Notes: a model not told the origin generated them from the sequence alone. A stretch of 64,000 nt of DNA from Glandiceps talaboti (GCF_964340395.1 NC_135554.1:3420475-3484474); one strand, 5' to 3'; counted from the first letter of the stretch, positions 47,148 through 59,114 are shown. Program-made: numbers and translations.

Positions 47148-48878
47148 ATGGAATTAGTGAAGATATTCGTGTGGGCAGTTGCCATTTGCCGAACAGTTGT
47201 GCACACTGAACGTGTTACCTGTACGTCAAAATGTATATGTGAAACATCGAATGATAAAGGCGTCAACGCATACTGTGAAAACGTCAATAATTTGGTGAAC
47301 ATTATGCACCATTTGCCAAATATTACATCGAATCTGACGGTGAAATCGTCGATGATTCCTAGGCTGATATCAGATACATTTCTTGATGGGCCGCCATTGG
47401 AGATTATGGAAATTGACAACATTGGCATAGAGGAAATTCAGCGAGGGGCCTTTGACGGATTGCGACAATTAAAGACACTGAACCTTAGTGCCAATTGTAT
47501 AGACGGCCTACACAATGGTGATTTTCTCGGCCTATCGCAACTCCTAGTGTTAGACATGAACAGTAATAAGCTGACAGACATAGGATTGCCAGACGTGTGG
47601 CTCGATCTACCTATGTTGCAACATCTCGTCCTTGACAACAACGATATATACTCTTTAACCTTCGGTATATTTCAACAAATGAAAAACTTGAGGGTGATTT
47701 CATTGACCCGAAATAAACTCCGCCAAATTGATGACTTTGTATTCAAAGGTTTGCCCAACCTACATGTTTTGAATTTGAATGGGAATAATTTCACATCAGT
47801 TCCTTCCAATGCAATACAATTCATACAATCTACTGACTTCTATTCACTTGATCTAAGTAGCAACCCAATTAAGAGACTAGAGGCTTATAGTTTCGATAAC
47901 GAAGGGAGTGGTAGGCTGACAGGTAGGCTGTATTTAAATGATTTGGCGCTCTTACCTGACGATATTGACACGAAAGCATTCGTCGGATTGTTCAATCTAT
48001 CATCATTGTACCTTCGACATAATAACCTACATTCACCACGTAGTCAGCAGTTTATGTCATTGAAAAACTTACATTTTCTTGCACTCGATGACAATCCCCT
48101 TGTCTGTGACTGTCACCTATTGGAGTTTGCTACATATGCCGAAATTGACTTGTTTGGCGTTTCTGGTCTCTGTGATGAACCAGTTTATCTGAGGAGCCAT
48201 GTGATGATGAATCTACGACTGTCAGATTTTCGATGTAAACATCCCTTAATAAAACAACACCATTCCGGTAACATAACATTTCGAGTGGGTAACAGGGCCA
48301 CACTGTGTTGTAATACAGAAAGTTACGGCGACGACGTCACGATGTCATGGTATGTTGGCGGCGGTCGTCTGAAGCGCGAAAGAACGAACTGCTTGACGAA
48401 GACTCATATATCACTTGACGATGCAGGTGTTTATACGTGTGTAGCTACGACTCAATTTGAATTTGACGAGGTGGCAATCGTGATTGTTGTTCAACCTAAC
48501 AATAACAAACCCATGCCCACTGCTAGTACAACCTCGGACCAAACGCCATTGGGTGCCATGGCAACAAATAGAACAATTGGGTATTGGAATGTTCGTCGTC
48601 ATCGTAATATGCTTATCATCATTGCCATCATATTGTCGACGGGATCTGTCGCATTAATAGCGTTAGCCATAATATATTTACTTCTATGTCGTCGTCAAAG
48701 TCAGAGGGGGAGGGCGAGGGGGAGGGGGCGAGATGTTATTAGTCAAAGACTCATAACGGAGTCGATGGCAGCACCTCTCGTTAATGAGGATTCACTTGAA
48801 ATGACAAATGATACCGCTGAGATTCACCGATGTCTCGCTACAAAAGACACATCTAGTTCACAAACATCAGCTGTTTGA
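47148..48878 (+). CDS. LRR-Ig type I membrane receptor, paralogue 1 (576 aa)
   Basis: Single coding exon. Residues 1-20 are a signal peptide. C25, C29, C31 and C43 form an LRRNT cap. About ten LRRs follow (for example LKTLNLSANCI, LLVLDMNSNKL, LQHLVLDNNDI, LRVISLTRNKL, LHVLNLNGNNF, LYLRHNNL). The LRRCT has NPLVCDCHL with C320, C322, C342 and C363. One Ig domain spans about 375-448 (C388, W401, DAGVYTC431) with extra C387 and C415. TM is 488-514, followed by an Arg/Gly-rich juxtamembrane (RGRARGRGR). The tail ends TSAV, a class I PDZ-ligand pattern. The architecture resembles LINGO/AMIGO/LRIG-like adhesion receptors, which act at the cell surface. No TIR or kinase domain. The start is the only upstream Met giving a signal peptide. 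Ligand unknown. Two AATAAA lie 256-275 bp after the stop. Confidence 0.93.
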   Translation: MELVKIFVWAVAICRTVVHTERVTCTSKCICETSNDKGVNAYCENVNNLVNIMHHLPNITSNLTVKSSMIPRLISDTFLDGPPLEIMEIDNIGIEEIQRGAFDGLRQLKTLNLSANCIDGLHNGDFLGLSQLLVLDMNSNKLTDIGLPDVWLDLPMLQHLVLDNNDIYSLTFGIFQQMKNLRVISLTRNKLRQIDDFVFKGLPNLHVLNLNGNNFTSVPSNAIQFIQSTDFYSLDLSSNPIKRLEAYSFDNEGSGRLTGRLYLNDLALLPDDIDTKAFVGLFNLSSLYLRHNNLHSPRSQQFMSLKNLHFLALDDNPLVCDCHLLEFATYAEIDLFGVSGLCDEPVYLRSHVMMNLRLSDFRCKHPLIKQHHSGNITFRVGNRATLCCNTESYGDDVTMSWYVGGGRLKRERTNCLTKTHISLDDAGVYTCVATTQFEFDEVAIVIVVQPNNNKPMPTASTTSDQTPLGAMATNRTIGYWNVRRHRNMLIIIAIILSTGSVALIALAIIYLLLCRRQSQRGRARGRGRDVISQRLITESMAAPLVNEDSLEMTNDTAEIHRCLATKDTSSSQTSAV

Positions 48879-49133
48879 AGTATTTCAACTGAACTCATTG
48901 TCGCAAACCAGAGCTGTTATTTCTTCCACAACGGTGCCGTAAAAGAGGCTGTGGTGTATGACGATCACTGAACTCGAAAGGATGGTTTGTAAATACCAAC
49001 CTAGCCATGCATCTTACTTGTAACTAACGAATGAATAATAACAAGTCTCCATGTATAAGTTGTGCAAAGAACAGTGAGTTCAATTTTTACCGATCTATTT
49101 ATTTGATATCTGCAGCACTTGGAATAATTATAT

Positions 49134-49153
49134 AATAAAGTCACTTGAATAAA
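49134..49153 (+). terminator. Tandem polyadenylation signals of LRR-Ig 1
   Basis: AATAAA at 49134-49139 and again at 49148-49153, in the sense direction and about 260 bp after the stop codon; position and duplication suit the mRNA 3' end. Confidence 0.65.
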
Positions 49154-49792
49154 GTCAAATTTGTATTACATTTCTATGAATACTACTCTTCTGACGCTGA
49201 CAGTTACACGACTTGCAACTGGAGTGTTATTTTTTTTGATCAGACAACTCAATGAAAATTGTAAACATACCAATAACTAGATATTCTGTATCGAATAATA
49301 GAGGTTGATTTTTATCCATACGTAGTACAGCCATAACTTACAGATGAAATTGTGATCATCTCGTTGCGGTCGCTGATTTAGGGTGCGGACCCAAAAATCA
49401 GTTTGATTGGGTTTGTGTACCATATTATGTGTACAGCAACACGAATACCTCTATTTTATACTTTATTCTCCCCACTAGCTATCATGGGGGGAGGGGGTGC
49501 TGTTTCTACCCAGAATCAAGATTGAAAGATAAAACCCTGCTGGCTAAGTATCTTAAAGTACAGGGAGGGGGGGGGTACTGTATAATTACACATTTTTAAA
49601 ATACGTGTAGCAGGGAGGGGTAGGCTACGAATTTTTGTTTGACCAAGATAATTTCTTTTCCCCAACCCCGCCGTAAATTCTGACCCCAGCCTTACTAGTA
49701 ATACAGACCCTTGTAGTACACTATTAAATGAACAAAATAATATAAATTATCAATGAAAGCATTAACTTGTGGAAATACATCATACGACTAAC
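49154..49792. other. Intergenic, no gene seen
   Basis: 49378-49440 holds GGGTGCGGACCCAAA and AGTTTGATTGGG, words that recur at 59049 before the 59-bp array, so part of this is a dispersed repeat. G runs at 49490 and 49565. Confidence 0.55.
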
Positions 49793-50329
49793 GACTGTCA
49801 TATGGTGATAGCTTTCAGTGCTAACACTCAATGTGAATAGTCCAGGTACGATAGACTATAGCTGTCATATGGTGATAGCTTTCAGTACTAACACTCAATG
49901 TGAATAGTCCAGGTACGATAGACTATAGCTGTCATATGGTGATAGCTTTCAGTACTAACACTCAATGTGAATAGTCCAGGTACGATAGACTATAGCTGTC
50001 ATATGGTGATAGCTTTCAGTACTAACACTCAATGTGAATAGTCCAGGTACGATAGACTATAGCTGTCATATGGTGATAGCTTTCAGTGCTAACACTCAAT
50101 GTGAATAGTCTAGGTACGATAGACTATAGCTGTCATATGGTGATAGCTTTCAGTACTAACACTCAATGTGAATAGTCCAGGTACGATAGACTATATCTGT
50201 CATATGGTGATAGCTTTCAGTGCTAACACTCAATGTGAATAGTCCAGGTACGATAGACTATAGCTGTCATATGGTGATAGCTTTCAGTGCTAACACTCAA
50301 TGTGAATAGTCCAGGTACGATAGACTATA
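49793..50329. repeat. 67-bp minisatellite, 8 copies
   Basis: Copies contain TGTCATATGGTGATAGCTTT, CAGTACTAACACTCAATGTG and AATAGTCCAGGTACGATAGA. Only a few substitutions (AGTACT/AGTGCT, TCCAGG/TCTAGG), so it is young or homogenised. Confidence 0.97.
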
Positions 50330-50886
50330 TGTTTTATCGTAAAACTTAAGCACAAATTCGTAACCCTCACACCCCTCCCCCTCAGGGGCTCTATATTCGA
50401 TCACAGTGTGATAGAGGGACTGTGATTCGACTGAGAAAGCCGTAGGTCTAAACACAGTTCCTCTTTACAGGAAATGTTGCCGAAGTTATTTGTAATTGAC
50501 TAATACAAAGATTTTTTTTTTGTTATAAATATCATCTACTCCGAGTCAGTCTGTAAATATTTGTTGTGTTGTGAATGACTGTATGATAAAACAAGTCCTT
50601 GTTTAATTATGTACTTTTAACATTAACGTCTCCGTGGTAACGGCATACTTCACAGGAAAGTCACTCCATCAACGTCTGTTGTCAAAGTTACGGTCTAGTC
50701 GCAGTTGTACTTGGAATGTGGTTCGGGATTTAACCAAAGTTAACATCTTAGTAATGTACATTACAGAATGTAGAAGTTATGATGATGTACAACTATGCAT
50801 CGTGACTATTTCAAGTATGAGGTATACAACAACGTTATTTGTCATTTTTACCTTCCGTCAGGGAAGGCTATATATAGGGATGAAAC

Positions 50887-50889
<3 letters not shown>
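50330..50889. other. No gene seen between the 67-bp array and the microsatellite
   Basis: Open frames run into the neighbouring microsatellite and have no recognisable domain. Confidence 0.5.
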
Positions 50890-50946
<57 letters not shown>

Positions 50947-51032
50947 ATGTATGTATGTATGTATGTATGTATGTATGTATGTATGTATGTATGTATGTGT
51001 CTTTCTGCATATGTGTCTGGCTGTCTATGTTA

Positions 51033-51092
<60 letters not shown>

Positions 51093-52210
51093 GTCATCGT
51101 TTTCTCAAAAACAGCTGGCTCAATTCAAACGAAATTTGGTGCACATGTTCTTTAGGTACATGGGCTAGAACTAATTAGGATTTGAAAAGCACCATGGATA
51201 TTAATGAGTCCTTTGCATAATTAATCATTTTCAATAATAAGGCAACATCTTAAGAATGCACACTAAAATTTAATTATAATTTGGTACATACATTGAGAAC
51301 AAAGTGCATATGCCATAGAAAGTTTAATAATATAGCTTGTAGTTTTAATGACTCATTTGAATAATTTATGATTTTCAGTAATTAGGCTATATGTTAAGAA
51401 CGCACATTTCAAATTGAATATAATTTGGTACATACTTCAAACAAAACAAAAGGCATATGTACTGATGTAGCTTTTAGTTTTAATGAGTAATTTGCATAAT
51501 TATTGTTTTTTAGTAAGTGGGCTATATGTGAAGGGTGCAAGCTTCAAGTTCTATATAATTCATAATACCGTTGATGTAACATTTAATGTTAATGAATTAT
51601 ATGTATAATTAATGATTTTCAGTAATTAGGCTAAATCTTAAGAATGCATGTTTCAAATTCAACAAATTATAATTTACTACATATTTCAACCAAAGCGAAT
51701 TGTACAGCTTCTAAAAAAAGCTTTGTGATGTAATAGTTTTATGGACTCATTTGCAAAATTAATGATTTTCAGTAATTAGGCTATATATTCAAAATACATA
51801 CTTCAAATTCAATATACAACCCATAACACCAAAGTAAAGCATTTTCTTATATACCACAATCGTTTATAGCATCCATATCCTAAAGTACACTTTTTCATTT
51901 GCTAATTGACCACACTAGTCTTTGAAAGGCCATATACTGAGCTTGTAAATAAGCCATTTGAAACAGTACACTTTTACACTAGATGTGATTGTTATAAATG
52001 AGTGTAGCACATAGAGAAAGTGATTTACTTCAGTGTTATTGGTTGTAATTTGGTATATACATCAAACATAACTTATCGCACATGTTCTGATAAACTTGTT
52101 GATGTAGCTTTTAGTTTTAGTGAGTCATTTGCATAATTATCGATTTTCAGAATTATGCTATATACTCTTCAAATTCAACTCAATTCAATTCATTACAAAC
52201 ATTAAACATA
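50890..52210. repeat. TG/TATG/TCTG microsatellite followed by a degenerate ~150-bp repeat block
   Basis: 50890-51092 is a three-part microsatellite (TG, TATG, TCTG). Then TTTTCTCAAAAACAGCTGGC, GAAATTTGGTGCACATG and repeated ATGAGTCATTTGCATAATTA, TGATTTTCAGTAATTAGGCT, TCAAATTCAATATAATTTGG words, at least six diverged copies to about 52200. The words GAAATTTGGT and ATTTGCAT also occur in the 31-34-kb field, in the other arrangement. Confidence 0.8.
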
Positions 52211-52754
52211 ACTAATAGCATGTGTTCTGTTGCATTCCAGCAATAATATTATATTGTGTAGGACCGAAAATCTAAAAGACTTTGCCCTTACGGAAGGCAT
52301 CCAGTTTAAATCTGGTTATTTTATAAACGTATGTAGTTTAGCTACAATCTCAAGAAGACCTTTAGTTATAACATATATTGCAACTTCACCTTCACATAGG
52401 TAAACAAAATTACGACCGATAGACGCAGATCTGGATCTCTGGATCGACGTGTTTGTGGTTTTTACAGTCTTTATTTGGTTAAATGTCACATACTTCGGCA
52501 GATCATGCGATAAGATACAAATATGTGGGTAATCTGGGGGTGCATGTGGGGCCTTACATGTACATATGTACAATTATGACCCCTTAACAGAGTATTATGT
52601 ATTCAAATCTATAAATGGGCTGTAGGTGCGGCATACAGGATCCGTTCACAGAACATACGTGTATGTCTTAGATAGTTGCCGACAACGTATTCAATGGTCT
52701 GACACGTATGACCGTCTTCCTTTTATAATACTTCAGTGCTGGATTGAGTACAAC
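52211..52754. other. Upstream region of LRR-Ig 2
   Basis: No repeat or gene recognised. An in-frame ATG at 52626 would add 43 residues without signal-peptide character ahead of the better start at 52755. Confidence 0.5.
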
Positions 52755-54452
52755 ATGGCTAGTTATCGTCAACTTCTGCTTTCATTGTACGTATTATTTT
52801 GTCTCAATTGTTGCGCCATTTTAGTACAGGCCTCCGACAGTACACAAGAGGTTTGCACTTTGCACTCACTTAGTATGTGTATGTGTAGGAACTATGAACA
52901 TAACCTGTATATCCAATGTCACAATGCCGATCTAGGGAAAATACCAGACGACATCCCTTCCAACACGGCAAACATTTACATAGACCTGGATAACATCACA
53001 AGTTTAAAAGAACATTCGTTTTTTGAACTGACAAATTTGACTCTTTTAGAAATACGTGAAGTAAAGTTAACGACAATTGAAATCGGAGCTTTCAACGGAC
53101 TGACGTCTCTGCGAGAATTGGACCTTACCAACAACGAAATATCTGTAATTGAGAAGGGCGTTTTTGACGGACTGAGACATTTGGTTTCATTAGAACTTGA
53201 CAACAACGTCATCCAACATCTACCACAAGGAATATTTAGCGATTTGGAGAGACTTCAAGACTTGCGTTTGAGTGGAAACAAATTATCAGTTGTTGACAGT
53301 GGAGTATTTGATGGACTATTCAGTATAACTAGTTTAATGATTAACGATAACACCCTGGAGGAAGTCCCAAATGGGGCATTGAACTCACTACCTGGTCATA
53401 CACTGCAGACTCTCCGGTTAAATGGCAATAAGATAACACGACTTAATGGCCACGATCTCAACATAATTCCTTTGAGAAATCTTAGCACCCTCCGTTTGGA
53501 TAACAACAGAATTAACACAATTAGCGAAGACGCCTTCACCGGATTGTCTCTCACTCTGCTTAATATTGCCCACAACAATTTAGATCACATCGCTGAGCAA
53601 ATTTTCCATGATGTTTTTCGGTCACTAAGTGGCGAGGCATCTTCGAAATTGGTGATAACAGGCAACCCACTCGTGTGCGACTGTGAGATGTCAGGTTTTA
53701 TTCAATGGGTCAATACAACATATGTTGACGTGGTAGGAAATTGTCTCACGCCAACGCTCCTGACCGATACATCATTGCAGGAAGTGACGTCATCTGATTT
53801 GCGGTGCCACGCTGACCTTATCCAACCGACAGATGACGTTATTATCGATGTAGGCTCTAATTTCACAATTTGCTGCCATAGCGATAGAGATGATATCCAT
53901 ATAATGTGGTTCGATCCGGGTACCAATGACATGTCTACCGACGACGAGTGTTTGCACATTGAAATGAAAAGTAAAGAAGATGCCGGAATCTATACCTGTG
54001 TTGCCTTGGGGACTGACCTGTACGATGAGGCACATATAACAGTTTCTTTGCCTTTGAAGACAACAACCAGTGCACCACCTCTCATAACAACACAGTTTAA
54101 TGAACCCGACTCTTCGGAAACTTCAGAAGCTGCTGTCATGGTAACAGTGACATACAATGTCACAACTGGTAATCACTTGAACACCACTAACGAATTAAAT
54201 TTTGCCGAGAAACATAGCATTGGAACTGTCATTGTTATCACATGCAGTTTTGTATTTGTTGTTGTTGTTGTAATAGTAATTCTGGTCATTTATTTCATAT
54301 GTCGAAATCGACGAAAGGAACGGAATACGGCAAAGGGTGATGTTAGGTCGACTTCGGTGACTTACTCCCCAATGCACGGCGACGTGAAGATTCAGGCCAA
54401 GCCAAAATCAACGAATCCAAAGTACGAAAAACTATCAACGAACCGTGTATAG
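52755..54452 (+). CDS. LRR-Ig type I membrane receptor, paralogue 2 (565 aa)
   Basis: Single coding exon, paralogue of the gene at 47148 and in the same orientation. Start chosen at ACAACATGG (good Kozak context), giving signal peptide LLLSLYVLFCLNCCAILVQA (residues 7-26). LRRNT cysteines are C34, C42, C44 and C55. LRRs include LRELDLTNNEI, LVSLELDNNVI, LQDLRLSGNKL, LQTLRLNGNKI, LSTLRLDNNRI. LRRCT is NPLVCDCEM with C308, C310, C330 and C351. The Ig domain spans about 360-430 (C374, W385, DAGIYTC415), again with an extra cysteine next to the first (C373) and one in the middle (C399). A Ser/Thr-rich stalk leads to TM 489-515. The tail has YSPM (Y537, YxxM) and NPKYEKL (554-560), where NPxY and YxxL overlap. 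These are adaptor or endocytic motif patterns; binding is inference. Cell-surface adhesion or immune recognition is the likely role; ligand unknown. Confidence 0.93.
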   Translation: MASYRQLLLSLYVLFCLNCCAILVQASDSTQEVCTLHSLSMCMCRNYEHNLYIQCHNADLGKIPDDIPSNTANIYIDLDNITSLKEHSFFELTNLTLLEIREVKLTTIEIGAFNGLTSLRELDLTNNEISVIEKGVFDGLRHLVSLELDNNVIQHLPQGIFSDLERLQDLRLSGNKLSVVDSGVFDGLFSITSLMINDNTLEEVPNGALNSLPGHTLQTLRLNGNKITRLNGHDLNIIPLRNLSTLRLDNNRINTISEDAFTGLSLTLLNIAHNNLDHIAEQIFHDVFRSLSGEASSKLVITGNPLVCDCEMSGFIQWVNTTYVDVVGNCLTPTLLTDTSLQEVTSSDLRCHADLIQPTDDVIIDVGSNFTICCHSDRDDIHIMWFDPGTNDMSTDDECLHIEMKSKEDAGIYTCVALGTDLYDEAHITVSLPLKTTTSAPPLITTQFNEPDSSETSEAAVMVTVTYNVTTGNHLNTTNELNFAEKHSIGTVIVITCSFVFVVVVVIVILVIYFICRNRRKERNTAKGDVRSTSVTYSPMHGDVKIQAKPKSTNPKYEKLSTNRV

Positions 54453-54581
54453 ATATAGATTGTCGATCAAGTAGACAAAGTCCAACAAAGCAATGAACAT
54501 GAATTATTTTGATAGTATTATTTTGTTCAACCCAATTTAACAGTAATAGAGGGGATAGTAAAGTGAACGAACGAACGAGTG

Positions 54582-54613
<32 letters not shown>

Positions 54614-54842
54614 TATGTGTGTGTGTGTGTGTGTTTGTGTGAGTGTGTATGACACACGAAACGAAGTAATTTTTGATGAAATGAGCAAACTAATTTGGGG
54701 GGAAAATGATTTTTTAAATGACCACTTAATTTAGTAACGTGACCGTGCATATATTAACTTTATTATAAATATCACTACGTATACCCGTACTACGAGTTAT
54801 ATAATTAACTCGACTACTGACAGAGTATTATATATATAGATG

Positions 54843-54910
<68 letters not shown>

Positions 54911-55182
54911 TACAAACAACAGACACATATAAATATATATAAACAGACAGACAGACACATACATACCTACATACACATACATACCTACATACACACATAC
55001 ATACATACATACATACATACATACATACATACATACATACACACACATACATACATACATACATACATACATACATACATACATACATGCATGCATGCAT
55101 ATACACATACATACATACATACATACATACATACATGCATGCATGCATGCATGCATACAGACAGACAGCCAGCCAGCCAGAC

Positions 55183-55215
<33 letters not shown>

Positions 55216-55496
55216 TGGATGGATAGGCAGACCAACAGACATATAGAGATGACGCGGTCTGTGTACGGTTAATCCAATGCCTTAGTTATTTATATTGTTA
55301 CGGTTCACTTCGGACACTGAAGCAATTTTCCACAGATGTGTGTATTTATTGAATAGTATGATTTTGTCATTTTCAGTTGATTTCCACAAAATGTTTTTGT
55401 TTGTCATATTCTTTAATATTAAAACCTTTATATCAATATACCATATATGGAATCCCATGTTGTTCCTCTCCAACCAAATCATATGTAAATATATGC
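54453..55496. repeat. Cluster of microsatellites downstream of LRR-Ig 2
   Basis: 54580-54645 TGCG then TG; 54835-54910 GATA, about 18 units; 54943-55140 ACAT; 55125-55155 GCAT; 55156-55212 ACAG with CCAG. The open frames ([17 protein letters not shown]) are simple-sequence artefacts. 55230-55496 is unique AT-rich DNA. Confidence 0.93.
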
Positions 55497-58400
55497 CCTA
55501 CCTCTCCGATTAGATGTAGGTACGCCCCTACTCTCTAGGCATATCCCTCATCTCTAAGCAGATGGAGATACGCCTTTCCTCTCAAACCAGATGTCAGTAT
55601 TCCCCTCCTCTCTACCCAGATGTCATTATTCCCCTCCTCTCTACCCATATGGTGGTATTCCCCTCCTCTCTACCCAGATGTCAGTATTCCCCTCCTCTCT
55701 ACCCAGATGTCATTATTCCCCCCTCTCTAACCAGATGTCAGTATTCCCCTCCTCTCTAACCAGATGTCAGTATTCCCCTCCTCTCTAACCAGATGTCATT
55801 ATTCCCCCCCCTCTCTAACCAGATGTCAGTATTCCCCTCCTCTCTAACCAGATGTCAGTATTCCCCCCCTCTCTACCCAGATGTCAGTATTCCCCTCCTC
55901 TCTACCCAGATGTCAGTATTCCCCTCCTCTCTACCCAGATGTCAGTATTCCCCTCCTCTCTACCCAGATGTCAGTATTCCCCTCCTCTCTACCCAGATGT
56001 CAGTATTCCCCTCCTCTCTAACCAGATGTCAGTATTCCCCTCCTCTCTACCCATATGGTGGTATTCCCCTCCTCTCTACCCAGATGTCAGTATTCCCCTC
56101 CTCTCTAACCAGATGTCAGTATTCCCCTCCTCTCTAACCAGATGTCAGTATTCCCCTCCTCTCTACCCAGATGTCAGTATTCCCCTCCTCTCTACCCAGA
56201 TGTCAGTATTCCCCTCCTCTCTAACCAGATGTCAGTATTCCCCTCCTCTCTAACCAGATGTCAGTATTCCCCTCCTCTCTACCCATATGGTGGTATTCCC
56301 CTCCTCTCTACCCAGATGTCAGTATTCCCCTCCTCTCTAACCAGATGTCATTATTCCCCCCTCTCTAACCAGATGTCAGTATTCCCCTCCTCTCTAACCA
56401 GATGTCAGTATTCCCCTCCTCTCTAACCAGATGTCATTATTCCCCTCCTCTCTACCCAGATGTCATTATTCCCCTCCTCTCTACCCAGATGTCAGTATTC
56501 CCCTCCTCTCTACCCAGATGTCAGTATTCCCCTCCTCTCTACCCAGATGTCAGTATTCCCCTCCTCTCTAACCAGATGTCAGTATTCCCCTCCTCTCTAA
56601 CCAGATGTCATTATTCCCCCCTCTCTAACCAGATGTCAGTATTCCCCTCCTCTCTAACCAGATGTCAGTATTCCCCTCCTCTCTAACCAGATGTCAGTAT
56701 TCCCCTCCTCTCTAACCAGATGTCAGTATTCCCCTCCTCTCTACCCAGATGTCAGTATTCCCCTCCTCTCTAACCAGATGTCAGTATTCCCCTCCTCTCT
56801 AACCAGATGTCATTATTCCCCTCCTCTCTACCCAGATGTCAGTATTCCCCTCCTCTCTAACCAGATGTCAGTATTCCCCTCCTCTCTAACCAGATGTCAT
56901 TATTCCCCTCCTCTCTAACCAGATGTCAGTATTCCCCTCCTCTCTAACCAGATGTCAGTATTCCCCCCCTCTCTAACCAGATGTCATTATTCCCCCCCTC
57001 TCTAACCAGATGTCAGTATTCCCCTCCTCTCTAACCAGATGTCAGTATTCCCCTCCTCTCTAACCAGATGTCAGTATTCCCCTCCTCTCTAACCAGATGT
57101 CAGTATTCCCCTCCTCTCTAACCAGATGTCAGTATTCCCCCCCTCTCTAACCAGATGTCATTATTCCCCCCCTCTCTAACCAGATGTCAGTATTCCCCTC
57201 CTCTCTAACCAGATGTCAGTTTTCCCCTCCTCTCTAACCAGATGTCAGTATTCCCCTCCTCTCTAACCAGATGTCAGTATTCCCCTCCTCTCTAACCAGA
57301 TGTCAGTATTCCCCTCCTCTCTAACCAGATGTCAGTATTCCCCTCCTCTCTAACCAGATGTCAGTATTCCCCCCCTCTCTAACCAGATGTCAGTATTCCC
57401 CTCCTCTCTACCCAGATGTCAGTATTCCTCTCCTCTCTACCCAGATGTCAGTATTCCCCCCCTCTCTAACCAGATGTCAGTATTCCCCTCCTCTCTACCC
57501 AGATGTCAGTATTCCTCTCCTCTCTACCCAGATGTCATTATTCCCCTCCTCTCTAACCAGATGTCATTATTCCCCCCCTCTCTACCCAGATGTCAGTTTT
57601 CCCCTCCTCTCTACCCAGATGTCAGTATTCCCCTCCTCTCTACCCAGATGTCAGTATTCCCCTCCTCTCTACCCAGATGTCATTATTCCCCTCCTCTCTA
57701 CCCAGATGTCATTATTCCCCTCCTCTCTACCCAGATGTCAGTATTCCCCTCCTCTCTACCCAGATGTCAGTATTCCCCTCCTCTCTACCCAGATGTCATT
57801 ATTCCCCTCCTCTCTACCCAGATGTCAGTATTCCCCTCCTCTCTAACCAGATGTCATTATTCCCCTCCTCTCTAACCAGATGTCAGTATTCCCCTCCTCT
57901 CTAACCAGATGTCAGTATTCCCCTCCTCTCTAACCAGATGTCATTATTCCCCTCCTCTCTAACCAGATGTCAGTATTCCCCCCCTCTCTACCCAGATGTC
58001 AGTATTCCCCCCCTCTCTAACCAGATGTCAGTATTCCCCTCCTCTCTAACCAGATGTCAGTATTCCCCTCCTCTCTAACCAGATGTCAGTATTCCCCCCT
58101 CTCTACCCAGATGTCAGTATTCCCCTCCTCTCTACCCAGATGTCAGTATTCCCCTCCTCTCTACCCAGATGTCAGTATTCCCCTCCTCTCTACCCAAATG
58201 TCAGTATTCCCCTCCTCTCTAACCAGATGTCATTATTCCCCTCCTCTCTAACCAGATGTCAGTATTCCCCTCCTCTCTACCCAGATGTCAGTATTCCTCT
58301 CCTCTCTACCCAGATGTCAGTATTCCCCTCCTCTCTACCCAGATGTCAGTATTCCCCTCCTCTCTACCCAGATGTCAGTATTCCCCTCCTCTCTACCCAA

Positions 58401-58600
58401 ATGTCAGTATTCCCCTCCTCTCTAACCAGATGTCAGTATTCCCCTCCTCTCTAACCAGATGTCAGTATTCCCCTCCTCTCTACCCAGATGTCAGTATTCC
58501 CCTCCTCTTTACCCATGTGTGGGTATTCCCCTCCTCTCTAACCAGATATCGGTATGCCCTTCCTCTCCAATTAGATCTAGGTATGTCCCTCCCCTCTAGG
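55497..58600. repeat. 29-bp pyrimidine-rich minisatellite
   Basis: About 105 copies of AGATGTCAGTATTCCCCTCC then TCTCTAACC (or CTACCC), with C-run length variation and a distinct ATATGGTGG variant at 55647, 56052 and 56286. Flanking units (55497-55587 and 58508-58600) are strongly diverged, as expected at array edges. Each unit reads CCCCTCCTCTCTAACCAG on the plus strand, resembling a 3' splice site with a CTAAC branch-like word. Confidence 0.97.
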
Positions 58601-59114
58601 TGTACAAACAAACAAGGAAGAGATCCAGTCTGTTGTTTACATCCCACTGAATGTTTACAATGACTTGGTTGTCTATTTAGTAGTGTAAACTAATTGAACG
58701 TTATCTATCAGGGGATTATACATATTGCTTTATTTGGATAACAATACAACTCTATGTAGTTGGTACCAGTCTCAGTGTACAAACAGTTGACGAACGCAAA
58801 CATGTCAGAGGTTCTAACAATACAAAATAATGATGTAACCCAATTTCGTCCTTGTAGAAGCAAACATAATATCAAAACATTTAGCCGAGAAAAAATACAC
58901 CTTATTTTAGATTGGGTATTCCAACTTTACCAACCAGAAATTGCGACAGAAAAAGTCTAAGCGAGGCCTAGGGATGAATGGTCGGAATACTGCCAGCACG
59001 AATAATTACCAGTATCCAGTAAATCGTCATCTAAGAGACTGATTTTTGGGTGCGGACCCAAATCAAATTTGATTTTATTTATCGTGTATACAGCTACAAA
59101 AAATACATTTACTC
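58601..59114. other. Unique spacer between two large arrays
   Basis: A 66-codon frame (58760-58960) has no recognisable domain. 59036-59114 (TGATTTTTGGGTGCGGACCC, GTATACAGCTACAAAAAATA) is the dispersed element in which the 59-bp array arose. Confidence 0.6.

Noticed and set aside
52626-52754. N-terminal 43-residue extension of LRR-Ig 2
   Set aside because: No signal-peptide character; the ATG at 52755 has better context and gives a proper signal peptide, as in the paralogue.
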